The position numbers were made by a program, and so were the translations under genes. Shown here in pieces: positions 48,501 to 61,409 of a stretch of 64,000 bases of DNA. Under the pieces are notes generated by a model. The model made no database searches. It saw only the letters and a program-made list of their open reading frames with translations, and had not been told where the DNA came from. Positions within the stretch are counted from its first letter, which is position 1. Each line of letters starts with the position of its first letter. Where the stretch lies: the NCBI RefSeq assembly GCF_020379485.1, contig NC_063446.1, forward strand, positions 22,904,610 through 22,968,609, written 5' to 3'. The DNA is from Brassica napus (taxonomy: Eukaryota > Streptophyta > Magnoliopsida > Brassicales > Brassicaceae).

Positions 48501-51500
48501 AGTTCAATAAACCTATACAGTCTAATAAAGGACTAACCCGCCAAGGCAATGGACAGTCAGAAGAGCTACGTTGTGTCATTGCTGTTATTCGACAGTATGT
48601 TTTTTTTAGCATATAAATCACCTTTATCTCCTCTATACTTTTCTCTGTTAAAATTTTGTTATTACATGACAGTGGCGATCGAACTCCAAAACAGAAGGTG
48701 AAACTAAATGTTACAGAGGAGAAACTGTTAAACCTGATGTTGAAGTACAATGGTGGAAAGCCAAGAGCTGAGGTGAGAGAGGCTCCAGCTTTTCTGTCGT
48801 CCATCTTATATCAGAGCCTTGATTCATTTTATATATTTTTTCTTCTTTTTTGCAGACAAAACTAAAAAGTGCAGTCCAGTTGCAAGACCTATTAGATGCA
48901 ACAAGAATGTTAGTTCCCCGTACAAGGTAGAACCCTGAACTCAACTCTATGTGTCTTGTCTCCAAAAAGCATGTCTGGTCTAGCTTTTCCATGTGTTGAA
49001 TACTGGTAACGACAATATGGTCTTCCTTTTTTATTATATGTAGACCAGGTCGTGAGAGTGATAGTGATCCAGAAGACCTTGAACATGCTGAGAAGCTTCG
49101 CCAAGTTAAAGCAGTTCTTGAAGAGGTTCTTTAGTACTTTCTCTTTTTTGTTGAATATAGTCCGTGGAAAGTATTACATAGTGTCATTTTGGGAGTTAAA
49201 ACTCTTATAAGTAAGCTAGCATTATGCATTTTTTATTTAATTCATGAGGTCATTTTCTGATAGCAGAGAACCTTTTGGTATGGGGCAGGGAGGAAATTTC
49301 TCGGGGATATACAGGAAGGTTCAACTGAAGCCGATGAAGTGGGATGGTGAAGGCGAAAAAGAAAGACCTGTAGAGGCCCTTATGATACTTAAATACGGCG
49401 GTGTTCTAACTCACGCTGGTAGAAAGCAGGTTTTTACATACTCTACCATTTAATTTGTCTTTGTTATATATATATATATATGTTTTCCAAATATGGAAAA
49501 ATTGTTTAACTTATTGATGTTTGCTTCATCTGCATGCAGGCAGAAGAGCTTGGTAGATTCTTTCGATACAATATGTATCCAGGTAAGGCCTGTTACTCTC
49601 TCTTTTTTTGGAGTATTTGACGATGAAATGACCTTACTTATATGCTTTTTCAGGTGAAGGGACTGGTTTGCTTCGTCTCCATAGTACATACCGTCATGAC
49701 CTTAAGATTTACAGCTCTGACGAGGGACGTGTTCAGGTACGTACACCTTTTACATTGACCACTACTGAAGATAATTAAGCTTGTGTTGGAAAAAATAATT
49801 ATTAAACTGGTTTGCATATGTTGACCAGATGTCTGCAGCTGCTTTTGCTAAAGGCCTGCTTGACCTAGAAGGACAGCTGACGCCAATCCTGGTTTACCCT
49901 TCTTTTTTATTATATTGCTGGTGCTTAATTTGCAATGTCATCAGGTGTTTACTAATAATGTCTTTATCTTTCTTGCTTCTCAAGGTTTCTTTGGTTAGCA
50001 AGGACTCTTCCATGTTAGATGGTCTTGATACTGCCAGCACTGAAATGGAAGCTGCCAAGGTTTGTTCCATGATGAGTCATTTTTTGAATAGTCCACCTTA
50101 AATATGTTAACAGTTTTGATTTCACTACTTGGACTATAAATGCAGGCTAGATTGAATGAGATTGTAACGTGTGGCAAAAAAATGATCAATGAGCATGGCT
50201 CCTCTGAAGAATTCCCTTGGATGACTGATGGAGCTGGAGTTCCTCCCAATGCTAATGAACTCCTCCGTGAATTGGTACTCACACTTTTACATCTAGTCTT
50301 TAGTTTACTACTGGTGTGAAGTACATCACCAACCATTTTTTTAGAGTTTTGTTTGCACAACAACGTACTATTGCATAGGCGCTGATGAGCACATTGGTAA
50401 CCTCTGTGGGTATTGCTCTCATTTTTGTGGCTCCCTCATTAGGTGACATTGACCAAGAATGTGACTGAACAAGTAAGAATACTTGCAATGGATGAGAAGG
50501 AGAACCTCACTGAGCAATATGATATGTATGATCAAGCAAAGGCTCTTGGAAAGACAAACATTGACAGTGATAGGATTGCTTCTGGATTACCATGCGGTAG
50601 TGAAGGGTTTCTTCTCATGTTTGCTCGGTGGATAAAGCTCGCAAGGGATCTCTACAATGAAAGAAAAGAGTAAGTTTCTTATCAAACTTTTTTAAAACAT
50701 TATTTAGAGGCTTGTGAGTGAGTGAGAGTAGCACTAATAGTTGAGTTTTAACTTGCAGCCGATTTGACATCACGCAGATTCCGGATATTTATGATTCATG
50801 CAAGTAAGTTATATATGTTATGGTGGTTTTTGGTGTATCTCGTTTATGAATTTACTTTAATATGTCTGTTAACGTCACCAGGTACGACCTGTTGCATAAT
50901 TCCCATCTAGGTCTACAAGGATTAGATGAACTCTTCAAAGTTGCACAGGTACAAACTGTATTTTCTCTTTTCCAGTTTTCACTTACAATAATAATTTGTT
51001 ATCTTCCAAGGCAGGTTACTAATGAACATGACCTTTCTTGGTAGATCTTTGTATTGCGTTGACTGTGTTGGCTTATGACTAAATAATGTGTTTTGTGGTT
51101 GCAGTTGCTTGCAGATGGTGTGATCCCAAACGAGTATGGAATCAATCCACAACAGAAGCTTAAAATCGGTTCAAAGGTTGACATTTTTTCTAGGCTAGCT
51201 ACGAGAGTAGTTTATATTATCTCCAGCGGAGCTCTCATATCTTATCAAAATCTATTTTTCCGTGTAACAAAAAAGGTTGCTAGGCGCTTAATGGGGAAGA
51301 TCTTGATAGACTTGAGGAATACTCGAGAAGAAGCAATGAGTGTTGCTGAACTGAAAGAACAACATGTCTCATTGTCATTATCTTCCTCGAAAAAACATCA
51401 AGACAAAAATATTTCACCAAAGAGAGATGATTTGAGAAGACCTGGCACTGGTGATAAGGATGAAGATGATGACGATAAAGAAACCAAATACCGATTAGAT

Positions 51501-52418
51501 CCTAAGTAATAGCTTAGTCTCTGTTTTTTTTGGTTTATGCATACTGTTTAAGTGTTGTATACTAATTGCTTTTCATTTTCCTAATTTAGGTATGCAAATG
51601 TCAAGACACCTGAACGTCATGTGAGGACTAGACTCTACTTCACATCTGTGAGTTTCCTTCTTCTTTCTCCATTATATTCTTGTATATATATGGTCTTCAA
51701 GTGTGTGTGAGTGAGAGTGAAACTGCTTTGATATCGGAACAGGAATCGCATATTCATTCGCTGATGAACGTACTTAGATACTGTAACCTCGACGAATCAC
51801 TTCAAGGAGAAGAAAGTCTCATCTCCCAAAACGCATTGGAACGTCTTTTCAAAACAAAAGAACTTGATTACATGAGCTACATTGTCCTAAGGCTCTTTGA
51901 AAACACCGAGGTCTAACCCTTCCTCTCTTACATCATACATAGGCTTTAACATATATCTAATAAATATAATTGTCTGGTTGCAGGTATCACTCGAAGACCC
52001 CAAGAGATTCCGCATTGAACTTACATTCAGCCGTGGAGCTGATTTGTCCCCCTTAGAGGAGGTAAAGAAGAAGAAGAGGCACTATTGTTTTTTTTGTTAT
52101 TAACGTTCCAAAAATATACTAATTTTATTGGTGTGGAAAAAAAATAAACAGAAGAATGACGACGAGGCAGAGTCATTGATGAGGGAACACACGCTTCCGA
52201 TAATGGGACCAGAGAGGCTGCAAGAGGTTGGTTCTTGTTTAACACTGGAGACTATGGAGAAAATGGTTCATCCTTTTGCTATGCCACCTGAAGATTTCCC
52301 TCCTGCTTCGGCTCCGGTTGGTTTCTCCGGTTACTTCTCCAAAAGCGCTGCAGTGCTCGAGCGTCTGGTTAAACTCTTCCACAGCTACAAAAACTCTTCT
52401 TCTGATGGAAAAAGCTGA
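45573..52418 (+). CDS. VIH2: Bifunctional inositol hexakisphosphate / diphosphoinositol-pentakisphosphate kinase (PPIP5K)
   Basis: Makes inositol pyrophosphates (InsP8) that report phosphate status and serve jasmonate signalling; the C-terminal half can hydrolyse them. Thirty exons, all in phase, total 1040 residues: 45573-45668, 45828-45887, 46157-46203, 46370-46453, 46559-46622, 46771-46924, 47215-47285, 47423-47527, 47786-47878, 48057-48131, 48228-48313, 48406-48594, 48673-48772, 48856-48926, 49044-49125, 49289-49429, 49540-49582, 49654-49736, 49829-49891, 49985-50059, 50146-50274, 50443-50669, 50759-50803, 50882-50948, 51105-51176, 51276-51505, 51590-51647, 51743-51910, 51984-52061 and 52152-52418. 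The ATP-grasp kinase half includes [20 protein letters not shown]; the histidine-phosphatase half has [10 protein letters not shown]. Resembles At3g01310, which papers call VIH2 or VIP1. Confidence 0.92.
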
Positions 52419-53287
52419 AAGGGGAGCATGCATACATACCAACTTTTTTGTTTACTTATTTTCTTCTGAAAACTGCTCATGATTCTGTCTCAGTGCAGTT
52501 CAAATCAATGTTCCTTTTTTTTTTAATCATGTTTCAGTTAGCACTTAGCATGATTGAAAAATGTATTATCTCTGTTTTTTGTATATTTAATAAATAGTAT
52601 AGATTACAATCATAAATCTCCATTCAAGTTATTAAGGAAATATAAATTAATTATGGCTACATATTAGTTTAGTAAGTTTTATCGATATATGATTATGTGG
52701 ATGCTATGATATTAAGTTTTCTGATTTCTTTTTGTTATTAAATTAAAATTTCAAAATGTTACACTACTTTTGATTTTTTACAAAACAATTTTTTTGTGTT
52801 GCATTTCAAAAAACTTATTTTAACATCAAGGTTTTCATATTTTGTAAAATTTGGAATATTATCATTTTTGCATTTGAAATACTAGTTTTCAAAATTATAT
52901 ATTGGATTAAGAGAAATTAGAAAAATTACACAACTATTTTGCGTTTGAGAGATTTTGGAACGGGGTATAGAATATATTGGATTATATGACGACTTTTAAA
53001 TTTTGTTTGTTAATAAATTAATATATTATTTTATAAAAATATATGAAAATTTTGGGACGGGGTATAGAATATCAACAATGTATGGTATTGGGTATTGCTA
53101 AATGTGGAAGAACTTGTGCTTTTAAATCTTTGGGAAAACCGTTTTGTTAGAGTAAAAAAATGATAACTATGTCCTTTTAGACTAATATCTATTTTGTGTC
53201 ATTTTTGCTTATAATACCCTTTAATATTTTTATAAACAAAAAAAAATTGGAAAATAGTAACTATTGATAAAATACCTATATGAACCT

Positions 53288-53603
53288 TTTTTTTTTGGAA
53301 CACCACTTAGTTTCATTCATTCAACCTTGTTCTGATACAATACAAGAGGGAATATTACATCCTCCTTGCAAGAAAGCATAAAGTACAGAGATAGATAAAA
53401 CTAAATCAGATAAATCTTCCGAAGAAGATGACAACAAATTCAAAACAAAGCTTGAATGCGTCAAAAAAATCCTTTCCGACAAAGTCGGACAGCTGGAGAA
53501 TAGTCACACAAGGCGACGTTGAGAGACAGAACGAAAACAATCAAATTATTCTCGATTGCATCTTCAGGTCCCGTACAGACCGCTCCATAAGATAACAAAC
53601 CGG
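53288..53603 (-). mobile_element. Possible LINE 3' end fragment
   Basis: On the minus strand ends in AATGAATGAAACTAAGTGG, then TGTTCC and a poly-A run (the T run at 53288-53298), the style of plant LINE 3' ends. No open frame or target duplication was found, so this is tentative. Confidence 0.35.
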
Positions 53604-54376
53604 TGAGTAAACTGAAGTGGTATTTTTTTCAGTTCTAAAAATGTTTAAATCATAATTTTTAGATTATGTTATAAATAAAGTATAAATGACATTATACGAA
53701 GTAGAAAACGAAATCCACTTTTTTCATTGAATCTACAATGTTTAGAATATGTGATCTACGTAAATAAGAGTATTCTAAAAATATTTAGAATACACATTCT
53801 GCGCTTAACCTACCTATCTAAAATCTTTAGAAATCAAAATCTACATATTAATATAAATCTAAAACACGTAGAAACCGACTTCTACATATTTACTGTAAAT
53901 TTAAAACATGTAGAATTCAAAATCTACACGTTACTATAATTATAAAAACCTGTAGAAACCGATTTCTACAAATTAGATGTATTCTACGGATAAGAAATCA
54001 GTTCCTAAAAATATGGAAACAAAATATTTGGGAATATTCACTTTCATATTTTGAAAAAATCGATTTAAAAAAAAAAACGTGGTAACCTTCTTCTCACGCC
54101 GTTTTCTATATTCCATTGATTGTTCACAAAAATTTCACAAAATGTTTTACATTATCATCCAAATCAGTGTGAAATTGAGTGAGTTAGGGTTTATGAACTT
54201 GAGACTTTGATTTTCTTTCCCTTTGTTCGTGAATGAGATGAGAAATTATGGGTTTCATCCCAAAGAAATCAAGTTTAAAGAGTTGAAATCGTGTTTGGTC
54301 GGTTCAAATCAAGTGGGAATCACACCGGATATAACCGAAAAAACCAGAAAATCGATTTGGAGTACTTACCTGGGCA

Positions 54377-54562
54377 CATGATCGATCGGTCTATAATTCG
54401 AGATCGGTCGATCTGTATGGAATCGACCTTTGCCGATCGAGTGAAACGGACCAGGTCGATCAGTATATACTCCATGTTTTTTTGTTCTGCATAATGATCA
54501 GGATCGATCGATCCGTTTGACCTTGTAATTTCGGATCGATCGATCCCGCTTGATCGAACCCA
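54377..54562. repeat. GATCGATC-rich patch
   Basis: At least ten GATCG/CGATC motifs in under 200 bases, including GATCGATCGATCC-like palindromic cores at about 54500 and 54535. Not a regular tandem array. Confidence 0.5.
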
Positions 54563-55263
54563 TTATTTATTATATTTAAAAATTACAATTTAAGGGTGTC
54601 ATTTTGAAAATAATTAGCTTAATGAGACATAAAGTATATGAGATTAGTGTAAATGGACATAATTATCATTTTTTTTGCTCTAAAAAACAATTTTCCCAAA
54701 ATCTTTTGAATTTTTCCTCTTTTGATTTTGTACTCATCCAGTCATCCGCTTGTCGCTTTGAATAGATCAATCGAATATTTGACAAACAAAATAATGTCAT
54801 AGTGACACCATTTCTTACGTGAAATTATTATTATTATATTCAGATACTCAAATGCAAGTAATCCATTTTCTATGGTAAACATGCGAGCCGCAACGACCGA
54901 CGACTTTTATTCAAAAAATTCTTAACTCTAAATTTTGCTTGCTTTTTCTGTAATTTGTTTGAATTTTAATTTTGAAACCCTACACATAACAGCTACAGAG
55001 TAATATAAATAAAATAGAAAACAATATTAAAACCCACCTTGTTTTATTGTATTTTTTATTTTATTTTGGAACCCTACACATAAATTCCACGTTTTCCCTT
55101 CAACTTTGAGTATGCATATATATTGGTGGCTTGTCGTCTGACAATGCTATCAAAGTAGTATATTTGATTCTTAATATCCCAAACTCCGATTTTTAATGTA
55201 GCTATTTTGTAACCGATCCTTAACACACATTTAAAGACACGTGTCAGCACCTAAACTAATGTG

Positions 55264-55906
55264 ATGAAGTAGCATCTCTCCACCGATGCCGGTAAAGAGC
55301 TCACGGAGAAGATCGGTCTCGTTTATCAGATCAACGTAGCTCCCAAGGTAGGTCCCCCCCCCCTTTTCCTAGACTCGATTTGTGTTCTAATTAATTTTTT
55401 TGGTTAAGTTTACCTATTTTGTTTGATTTTTTTTCAGAAATTAGGGTTTGAAGAAGTTACCTGCTTCGTGGATCTGAAGAAAGGGGAAGTCACCAAAGGT
55501 TAGCAATTGGGTATTCGAATAAGAGAAATTAAGACATGATTATCGTAATTGGATCCTCTTCAAATCAAAGTGGATGCTACTTTCTCCTTCAAAGATGATG
55601 ACTTTGTCAAAGTTGCTACTGGCAAGATGAATCCTAAAATTGCTTTCATTAGGTTTGTCTTTTTTTCGTTAATGTCATTTTATTACAAGTTTTTAAGCAG
55701 CCTTTTGTCTTTGTGTCTGAACCCAAATCCACCAAGCTTCTGCTGTCTTGATTTTGTTTGATTTGGTTCAAGAAGTTGACCTCTGAGTCTCTGTGTGAAT
55801 GTTGAATGTTTTGGTTGGTGGCAGTGGTGCGATGAAGATAAAGGGTAGTCTCAGTGCTGCGCAGAAGTTCACCCCTGACATTTTCCCAAAGCCTTCGAAG
55901 TTGTGA
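55264..55906 (+). pseudogene. SCP2 (sterol carrier protein 2) pseudogene
   Basis: Four exon-like blocks, 55264-55347, 55438-55498, about 55559-55652 and 55825-55906. They encode HLSTDAGKELTEKIGLVYQI, KLGFEEVTCFVDLKKGEVTK, then VDATFSFKDDDFVKVATGKM and GAMKIKGSLSAAQKFTPDIF, ending PKPSKL with a peroxisomal SKL-like end. The true start is missing, ATG-AAG is followed by an in-frame TAG (55270-55272), and the residues joining blocks 2 and 3 are replaced. Introns are kept, so it came from a DNA copy, not a retrocopy. Active SCP2 (At5g42890 type) moves lipids in peroxisomes. Confidence 0.82.
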
Positions 55907-57117
55907 ACACAGTGTAAGAATGGTGCTGCAAGCCTCCCTTGAACTCACCATCTGATACTTATCTCCTACCAAACAACCTGCAGTAACTTATCCAACCGTA
56001 GGTTTAACTCAAGTCTAATACAAACTGTCCGAGCTTCGTTTTTTCTCTGAGAAGGCAAGTCAACAAACACAGTTTCTCCTCTTTCACTGCAGGAGTTGTA
56101 TTGAATTGAGATAAATGTTACATTTGTTTATTTTTCTATTTCACTCAACTCTGTTGAGAGCATTCCTTATTGTAATTAAGATGTTTATGTTTTCAGGCTT
56201 CTGACTCGGAGGGTGTTGCAGAGCAGGATTGTGATATGTTCTGATTCGTTTGCAGCTGGAAATTCACAGTCTGATGGTGATGAAGCCACTGCTGGATTGG
56301 TGATCAAGCCACTGCTGCTCTAGTACGGTCAGTTTCCTCTCTATCTCTTTTCTTTCGAGTACTCTCTCTCTGTAATGGATGAGTTTTAATTGTTTAAGAA
56401 GAAGCTCTGTTTAGGTTGTTCTGTCTCTTGATTCTGTAATGGAGTTAATGTTCTTCTTGTCGTTTTTCTGTTATATTTATGTTTATTCACAAAACCAAAA
56501 TCATCTATTTTTTCTTTCTTTCTTTAATCATCATTCACTCTTTTTTTTAAGAATCATTAAGTTAAGAAACTATGAATGGAGGACAAAAAATTAGTTGTTT
56601 CTTAACTAAATTCTTAACACACATTTAATACTAAAAAAGTGATTAAGAAACCCTTATCAGGTTATAGGGATAATCATGTTCTTAGCTACCAAGAAACTAT
56701 CATAAACTCATAAAGTATACCTCGCGTTTTTCTTCTATGATTAATTTGTAATCATTATCATATAAGATAAACAATTATATAACTCACACAAGTGTATCTG
56801 GTGGAGGTGGCTAACCCGTTTATCTGAAGTTTTGTCCAAATAAACAAAAAGAAGAGACGAAGAAAATATCTCCAAGAACCAAGATATACATTAGACTTTT
56901 CAAAAAGAAATGTCACCTTCGAATAAAATAAATACGATAATTTTCGAGGAAATGTCACATGACATGGTGTCACGATCATCATCTTATCCATCTTATCTAT
57001 ATAACAACCCCTCATGCGACTTTTCTCTCTTACACAAACCTTTACAGAGCACTATAAGGTGGAAAAGACAATACGTATTCTAAATCATTCTTGTTCTTAT
57101 CCTTACAAGACTAAGTA
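55907..57117. other. SCP2-copy 3' flank, MITE-like arms, HIR2 promoter
   Basis: TTCTTAAC/GTTAAGAA-type arms at 56545-56700 resemble the MITEs above but no clean ends were found. A leader with CTTACAAGACTAAGTA precedes the HIR2 start. No gene seen. Confidence 0.4.
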
Positions 57118-58204
57118 ATGGGGAACCTTTTGTGCTGCGTGCTGGTGAAGCAATCAGATGTGGCGATCAAGGAGAGATTTGGCAAGTTTGAAAAAGTTCT
57201 TAATCCAGGTCTCCAGTTTGTGCCCTGGGTCATAGGTGATTATGTTGCCGGTCACCTCACCCTCCGTCTCCAGCAACTCGATGTTCAATGCGAAACAAAG
57301 ACAAAGGTAAGCAACGCTCAACACATATAGGTATATATATATATAGACATATCTCCTTCTAACATATCATTATGTATCAGGACAATGTGTTTGTGACAGT
57401 TGTTGCATCCATACAATACAGAGTCTTGGTTGACAAGGCAAGCGATGCTTTCTACAGACTTAGCAATCCAACATCACAAATCAAAGCCTATGTCTTCGAT
57501 GGTAACTACTCCTTCATCATCTCATTCTTCATTTCCCAGTAATTCTAAATTCTGATATTGGTTCTGTTTTTCTCAGTGATCAGAGCATGTGTACCAAAGC
57601 TGAACTTGGACGATGTGTTCGAGCAGAAGAATGAAATAGCAAAATCAGTGGAAGAAGAGCTAGACAAAGCCATGACTGCTTATGGTTATGAGATCCTTCA
57701 AACCCTTATCATCGACATCGAGCCTGACCAACAGGTTAAACGCGCCATGAACGAAATCAACGCCGGTAAGTCATATAATCTTTTCAATCTTAGAACCACA
57801 AAATAAAAGTTATGTCTCTGATCTTGAAATAAATCATTACAGCGGCGAGGATGAGAGTGGCGGCGAACGAGAAAGCAGAGGCGGAGAAAATCATTCAGAT
57901 AAAGAGAGCAGAAGGTGAAGCTGAGTCCAAGTACCTATCTGGTCTCGGTATCGCTCGTCAGAGACAAGCTATCGTGGACGGTCTCAGAGACAGTGTTCTT
58001 GGTTTCGCCGGAAACGTGCCGGGGACGTCAGCTAAGGATGTGTTAGACATGGTGATGATGACCCAGTACTTTGACACCATGAGAGACATCGGAGCTCACT
58101 CCAAATCTTCGTCGGTGTTTATTCCTCACGGTCCCGGCGCCGTCGCTGACGTGGCAACACAGATTCGAAATGGATTACTGCAGGCCCACCAGACCAATGC
58201 CTAA
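57118..58204 (+). CDS. HIR2: Hypersensitive-induced reaction protein (SPFH/band 7)
   Basis: Lipid-raft scaffold at the plasma membrane that associates with resistance proteins such as RPS2. Four exons, 57118-57306, 57381-57501, 57577-57765 and 57843-58204, give 286 residues. MGNLLCC has the Gly-2 for myristoylation and neighbouring Cys for acylation. The SPFH domain runs through [43 protein letters not shown] and [20 protein letters not shown]. The C-terminal coiled coil is [20 protein letters not shown], then [20 protein letters not shown]. It resembles At3g01290. A TA-rich microsatellite lies just after the gene (58255-58270). Confidence 0.93.
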
Positions 58205-58895
58205 AGGGCTCAGTCAACTATCTAAAAGTCGTCTTCCCCAGTAAATTATAATGGTATATATATATATATATATTTTTTTTTTCTTTTTTATCGTGATTGT
58301 GGTTTTATATTTTCTTTTGCCAGATTTAATAATTGTGTCTGTCTCTGTGATTTTGTAAATATATTGCCAATTAAGTTTGTATAAAAATTAAAAATGTAAG
58401 TATAACTCTTATCTCTCACTGTATTTGGTTGTCAATCGAAATAATATACGTGTGTTATGGCCCAAGCTACATATACGTAGGTAGACCTTAGAAAAGTCAA
58501 CCCATTCAGCTCTGGGTAATTTTCAGTCGGCCCACTTACTTAACACGAGCACAATTGAATATCCAATCTTATAATAAGTTCTCACCTACTTCACATAATA
58601 GAGTGAGAACACAAGATAGTGTTGAAGGAAAAAAAGAGCCCAGGAAAGTCTCGAAAACAAAACCGAGTGGAAGGAACAAAGTGCATAGCATATAAGTAGA
58701 AACAGAACTCAAAAGGATTTTAATGTTTCATCGTGTCAACAAGACAGACGACCTTTTTCAGCCGTTTTATTCTCTACAAATCCGACAAGAAAATGGGGGA
58801 AAGTTTTTAGCAGTAGCCATTAAAACCAACAAACCAAGCAGAGGAAAACAGAACCAAAGTCGGAAAAAAAAAAATATTCTTTGCTTGGCTCATAT
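58205..58895. other. Region between HIR2 and VDAC1 3' ends
   Basis: The two genes converge here. 3' untranslated sequences of both and a (TA)n run; no other gene seen. Confidence 0.5.
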
Positions 58896-60460
58896 TCAAG
58901 GCTTGAGAGAGAGGGCCAATCCAACCTTCGCATTCTTGTCAATAGCCTTGGTGTCAACTTCTCCAGAGATTGTGAAGAAGGACCCGGGTGTCCACTGGTG
59001 CTGAATGAGTGCATTGGCAATCCCGGCACTGTTCACACGTGCCTTCACCGTGGTCAAGGGGTCAAGTGAATGCTGCGTTCCCACGGTTATGGTGTTGGTC
59101 TTGCTAGAGAACTTGTGGCTCACTTCTGCTCCAACCGCAGTGTTGAACAGCGGGTTAACAATATGATAGTATGAAGCGTTGACAGAATCTCCTTTGTCAT
59201 TCCTAAACAAACAAGGAAAAGCCAAAGATATCTATTATAAAAAATTTGATCAAAGACCCAATATTTAATCAGCAAATTCCTCGCAAGAATTTTGACTTAC
59301 AGGGTGAGGGAGGCAATTAAATCATCCTTGGTGAAGTTAACACCAGCATTGATCTTGGTGAAATTGCCGGATTTGGTGTCGAAGGAAACGTCGGTACCAG
59401 CAGCCAACACATTGGTTCCAATAACACCAGAGAAGTTGACAGTGGGGTTCTGAGTCAATCCCATGCTCGTGCTGATACCAGCGTAGTCATGCAAGTACTG
59501 AAGCTCAATCTGTTTGGAAAAGTAAACACAATTTAAAAAAAAAAAAGAATATGAAGTTAGAAAAGCAAGGCTATCAAACTTATATCAAATATCAGAAGCT
59601 TGATTGAATAGTGAATACCTTGCCGGAGTTTTGGTCAGGGGCCCTGAAGCTGAAGATGGACTTGAGCCCAGGTGCAGCCTCATCAACCGTAGCAGTGATC
59701 AAAACCTGGACCATTTATACACAAACATAGATGTTGTTACTAGCTTAGGAGTATATACAAGGAACACAATGTTTACAAAAGAGTATCCAGTAACACAGTA
59801 CTCTCAAACAGACACATAGATGTTGGTTGATTAGATAAGATAATCTGATACAAGTTGGGCAGGAGGAACAAAACTTACGGTATTGTCAGTGCAAACTCTC
59901 AAGTCAGTAGTGATGTTCTTTTGCTTCAATTGAAAAGTGACATCTCCTAACAGTAGGTCACCTTTCTTAGTTCCAGTTGAAGTGATGGCCTAACAAAAGG
60001 AAGAGGATAGTAGTTCACAGAGGTGACACACTTAAAACAATAAAAAAAAAAAACTCAAAAGTAGAGTTAAAAGCTAATCAGTAATTAGAAGCACAACTCG
60101 AGAACATTTATCATCGCTTAGAAACTTACAACACCAGCTGGAGAGTGAGTGGTGATACTCAATTTGTGGTCGCTGTTGTGGTCCTTGTACAGAAGATCTG
60201 CAATCATTCAAAGCAAATGATCAATTTCAATCGAATAATACGCATGCCTATCGGGATCCGAAAATCTTAAACCGATTGCAAGAGATTCGAAAACAACCCA
60301 GATCATTAAACCCTAAACGGAACCCTAATTTGCAACTATCGGATTCGCAGATACAGATTCATTCATAGCAATGAAATGGAAAGCAGTGAGAGAGAGAGAG
60401 AGAGATTTGACCTCTGACTTTTTTGCCGATGTCGGTGTAGAGACCTGGACCTTTCACCAT
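58896..60460 (-). CDS. VDAC1: Voltage-dependent anion channel (mitochondrial porin)
   Basis: Beta-barrel of the outer mitochondrial membrane passing metabolites and ions. Six exons in transcript order, 60412-60460, 60130-60197, 59879-59989, 59619-59705, 59301-59509 and 58896-59202, give 276 residues, the normal length. [20 protein letters not shown] is the N-terminal helix, followed by [14 protein letters not shown] and [35 protein letters not shown] lies mid-barrel. The C-terminus is [20 protein letters not shown]. All junctions are GT-AG on the minus strand. It resembles At3g01280. Confidence 0.95.
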
Positions 60461-61409
60461 TTTTGCTTTGCTTTGCTTACTACCAAAAAGAACAAAAGAT
60501 ACCTCGAGAGATAGAGAGAGAGAATCGCAGAACGATAGTCGTGGCTGGCGTCTATAAGGAAGAGGTTGAAGAAAGCCCTAATTTTTATTTTCCTCCTTAT
60601 CAAGCAAAATTTTATCAGCCGTTGGATCGAGATAACCCATCTTCCTCTTCTGTACTAACTACGTGGCACTCAAGCGGCGTCGTTTACTTCTGTCCTCTCT
60701 TTCCCGGGTAATCAATCGGTTTATACTTTGATTTTCGGTTTATCAGTTGAGTTTTTTAACCAATCCATTAGCCTGCGATGACATTCCTTGTAAAACGTTA
60801 CTGGATAATCAGGAACCATTAACCAAAACATATATATCTTTAATCAGGCACCTTAACATATGAGTAGAAGGTTCAAATCAAAGTTCAGTTTAAGTTTATA
60901 TACTTCTTTAAAAATTGTTAAAGTTTTATTAATATATTATATGGTTTGATATATATACACATCATAGATTAATTTGTACTACTTTTAGATATGCATATGA
61001 GAAGCAACAAGTAATTTGGTTATTGTTGCCAAAATTGGTTGAACATGTGGAGAAAACAGTAAGGCTTCTCTCTTTACAGAAACATATCCAAATTTAGGGG
61101 AAGCAAAGAAACCTGTCCACACGTGAATTATGCTGGCTTTCCATACATAACGGGAAAATTTTCTTATTTTAGAAGTTAACTTTCTTGGTCAACTTTTTGT
61201 TATTTAAAGACCAACCTTCACGTTTGTTCAACTTCGCAATACGGTTCATCTACCAAACAGAAAAACAAACGACCTTAAGTCATGTTTAAAGCTTAGCAGT
61301 TCTCCACATATACATATTTAAAAAATATAAAAAGATTACCCCTTTAAGAAAAGAAATAATTCATACAGATTGTTTTCTGTAGCAAAAAGGGGTAATCAAA
61401 TTAAAAAAA
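60461..61409. other. VDAC1 leader and pectate lyase promoter
   Basis: VDAC1 leader with short GA runs up to about 60560, CCTAATTTTTATTTTCC and a GCGGCGTCG-containing block, then AT-rich sequence. AGAAA and GTGA-like motifs common in pollen promoters are present, but these are weak. No gene seen. Confidence 0.4.

Larger units (their letters stand above)
52419..55263. other. AT-rich spacer after VIH2
   Basis: VIH2 3' sequence, then AT-rich DNA with scattered GGGACGGGGTATAGAATAT repeats (about 52955 and 53055). A stretch of TTAGAAT/GTAGAA-like degenerate repeats lies at 53720-53990. No gene seen. Two items are listed separately. Confidence 0.45.

Noticed and set aside
54291..54494. 67-codon frame over the GATC cluster
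   Set aside because: Low-complexity artefact of the repeated motif.
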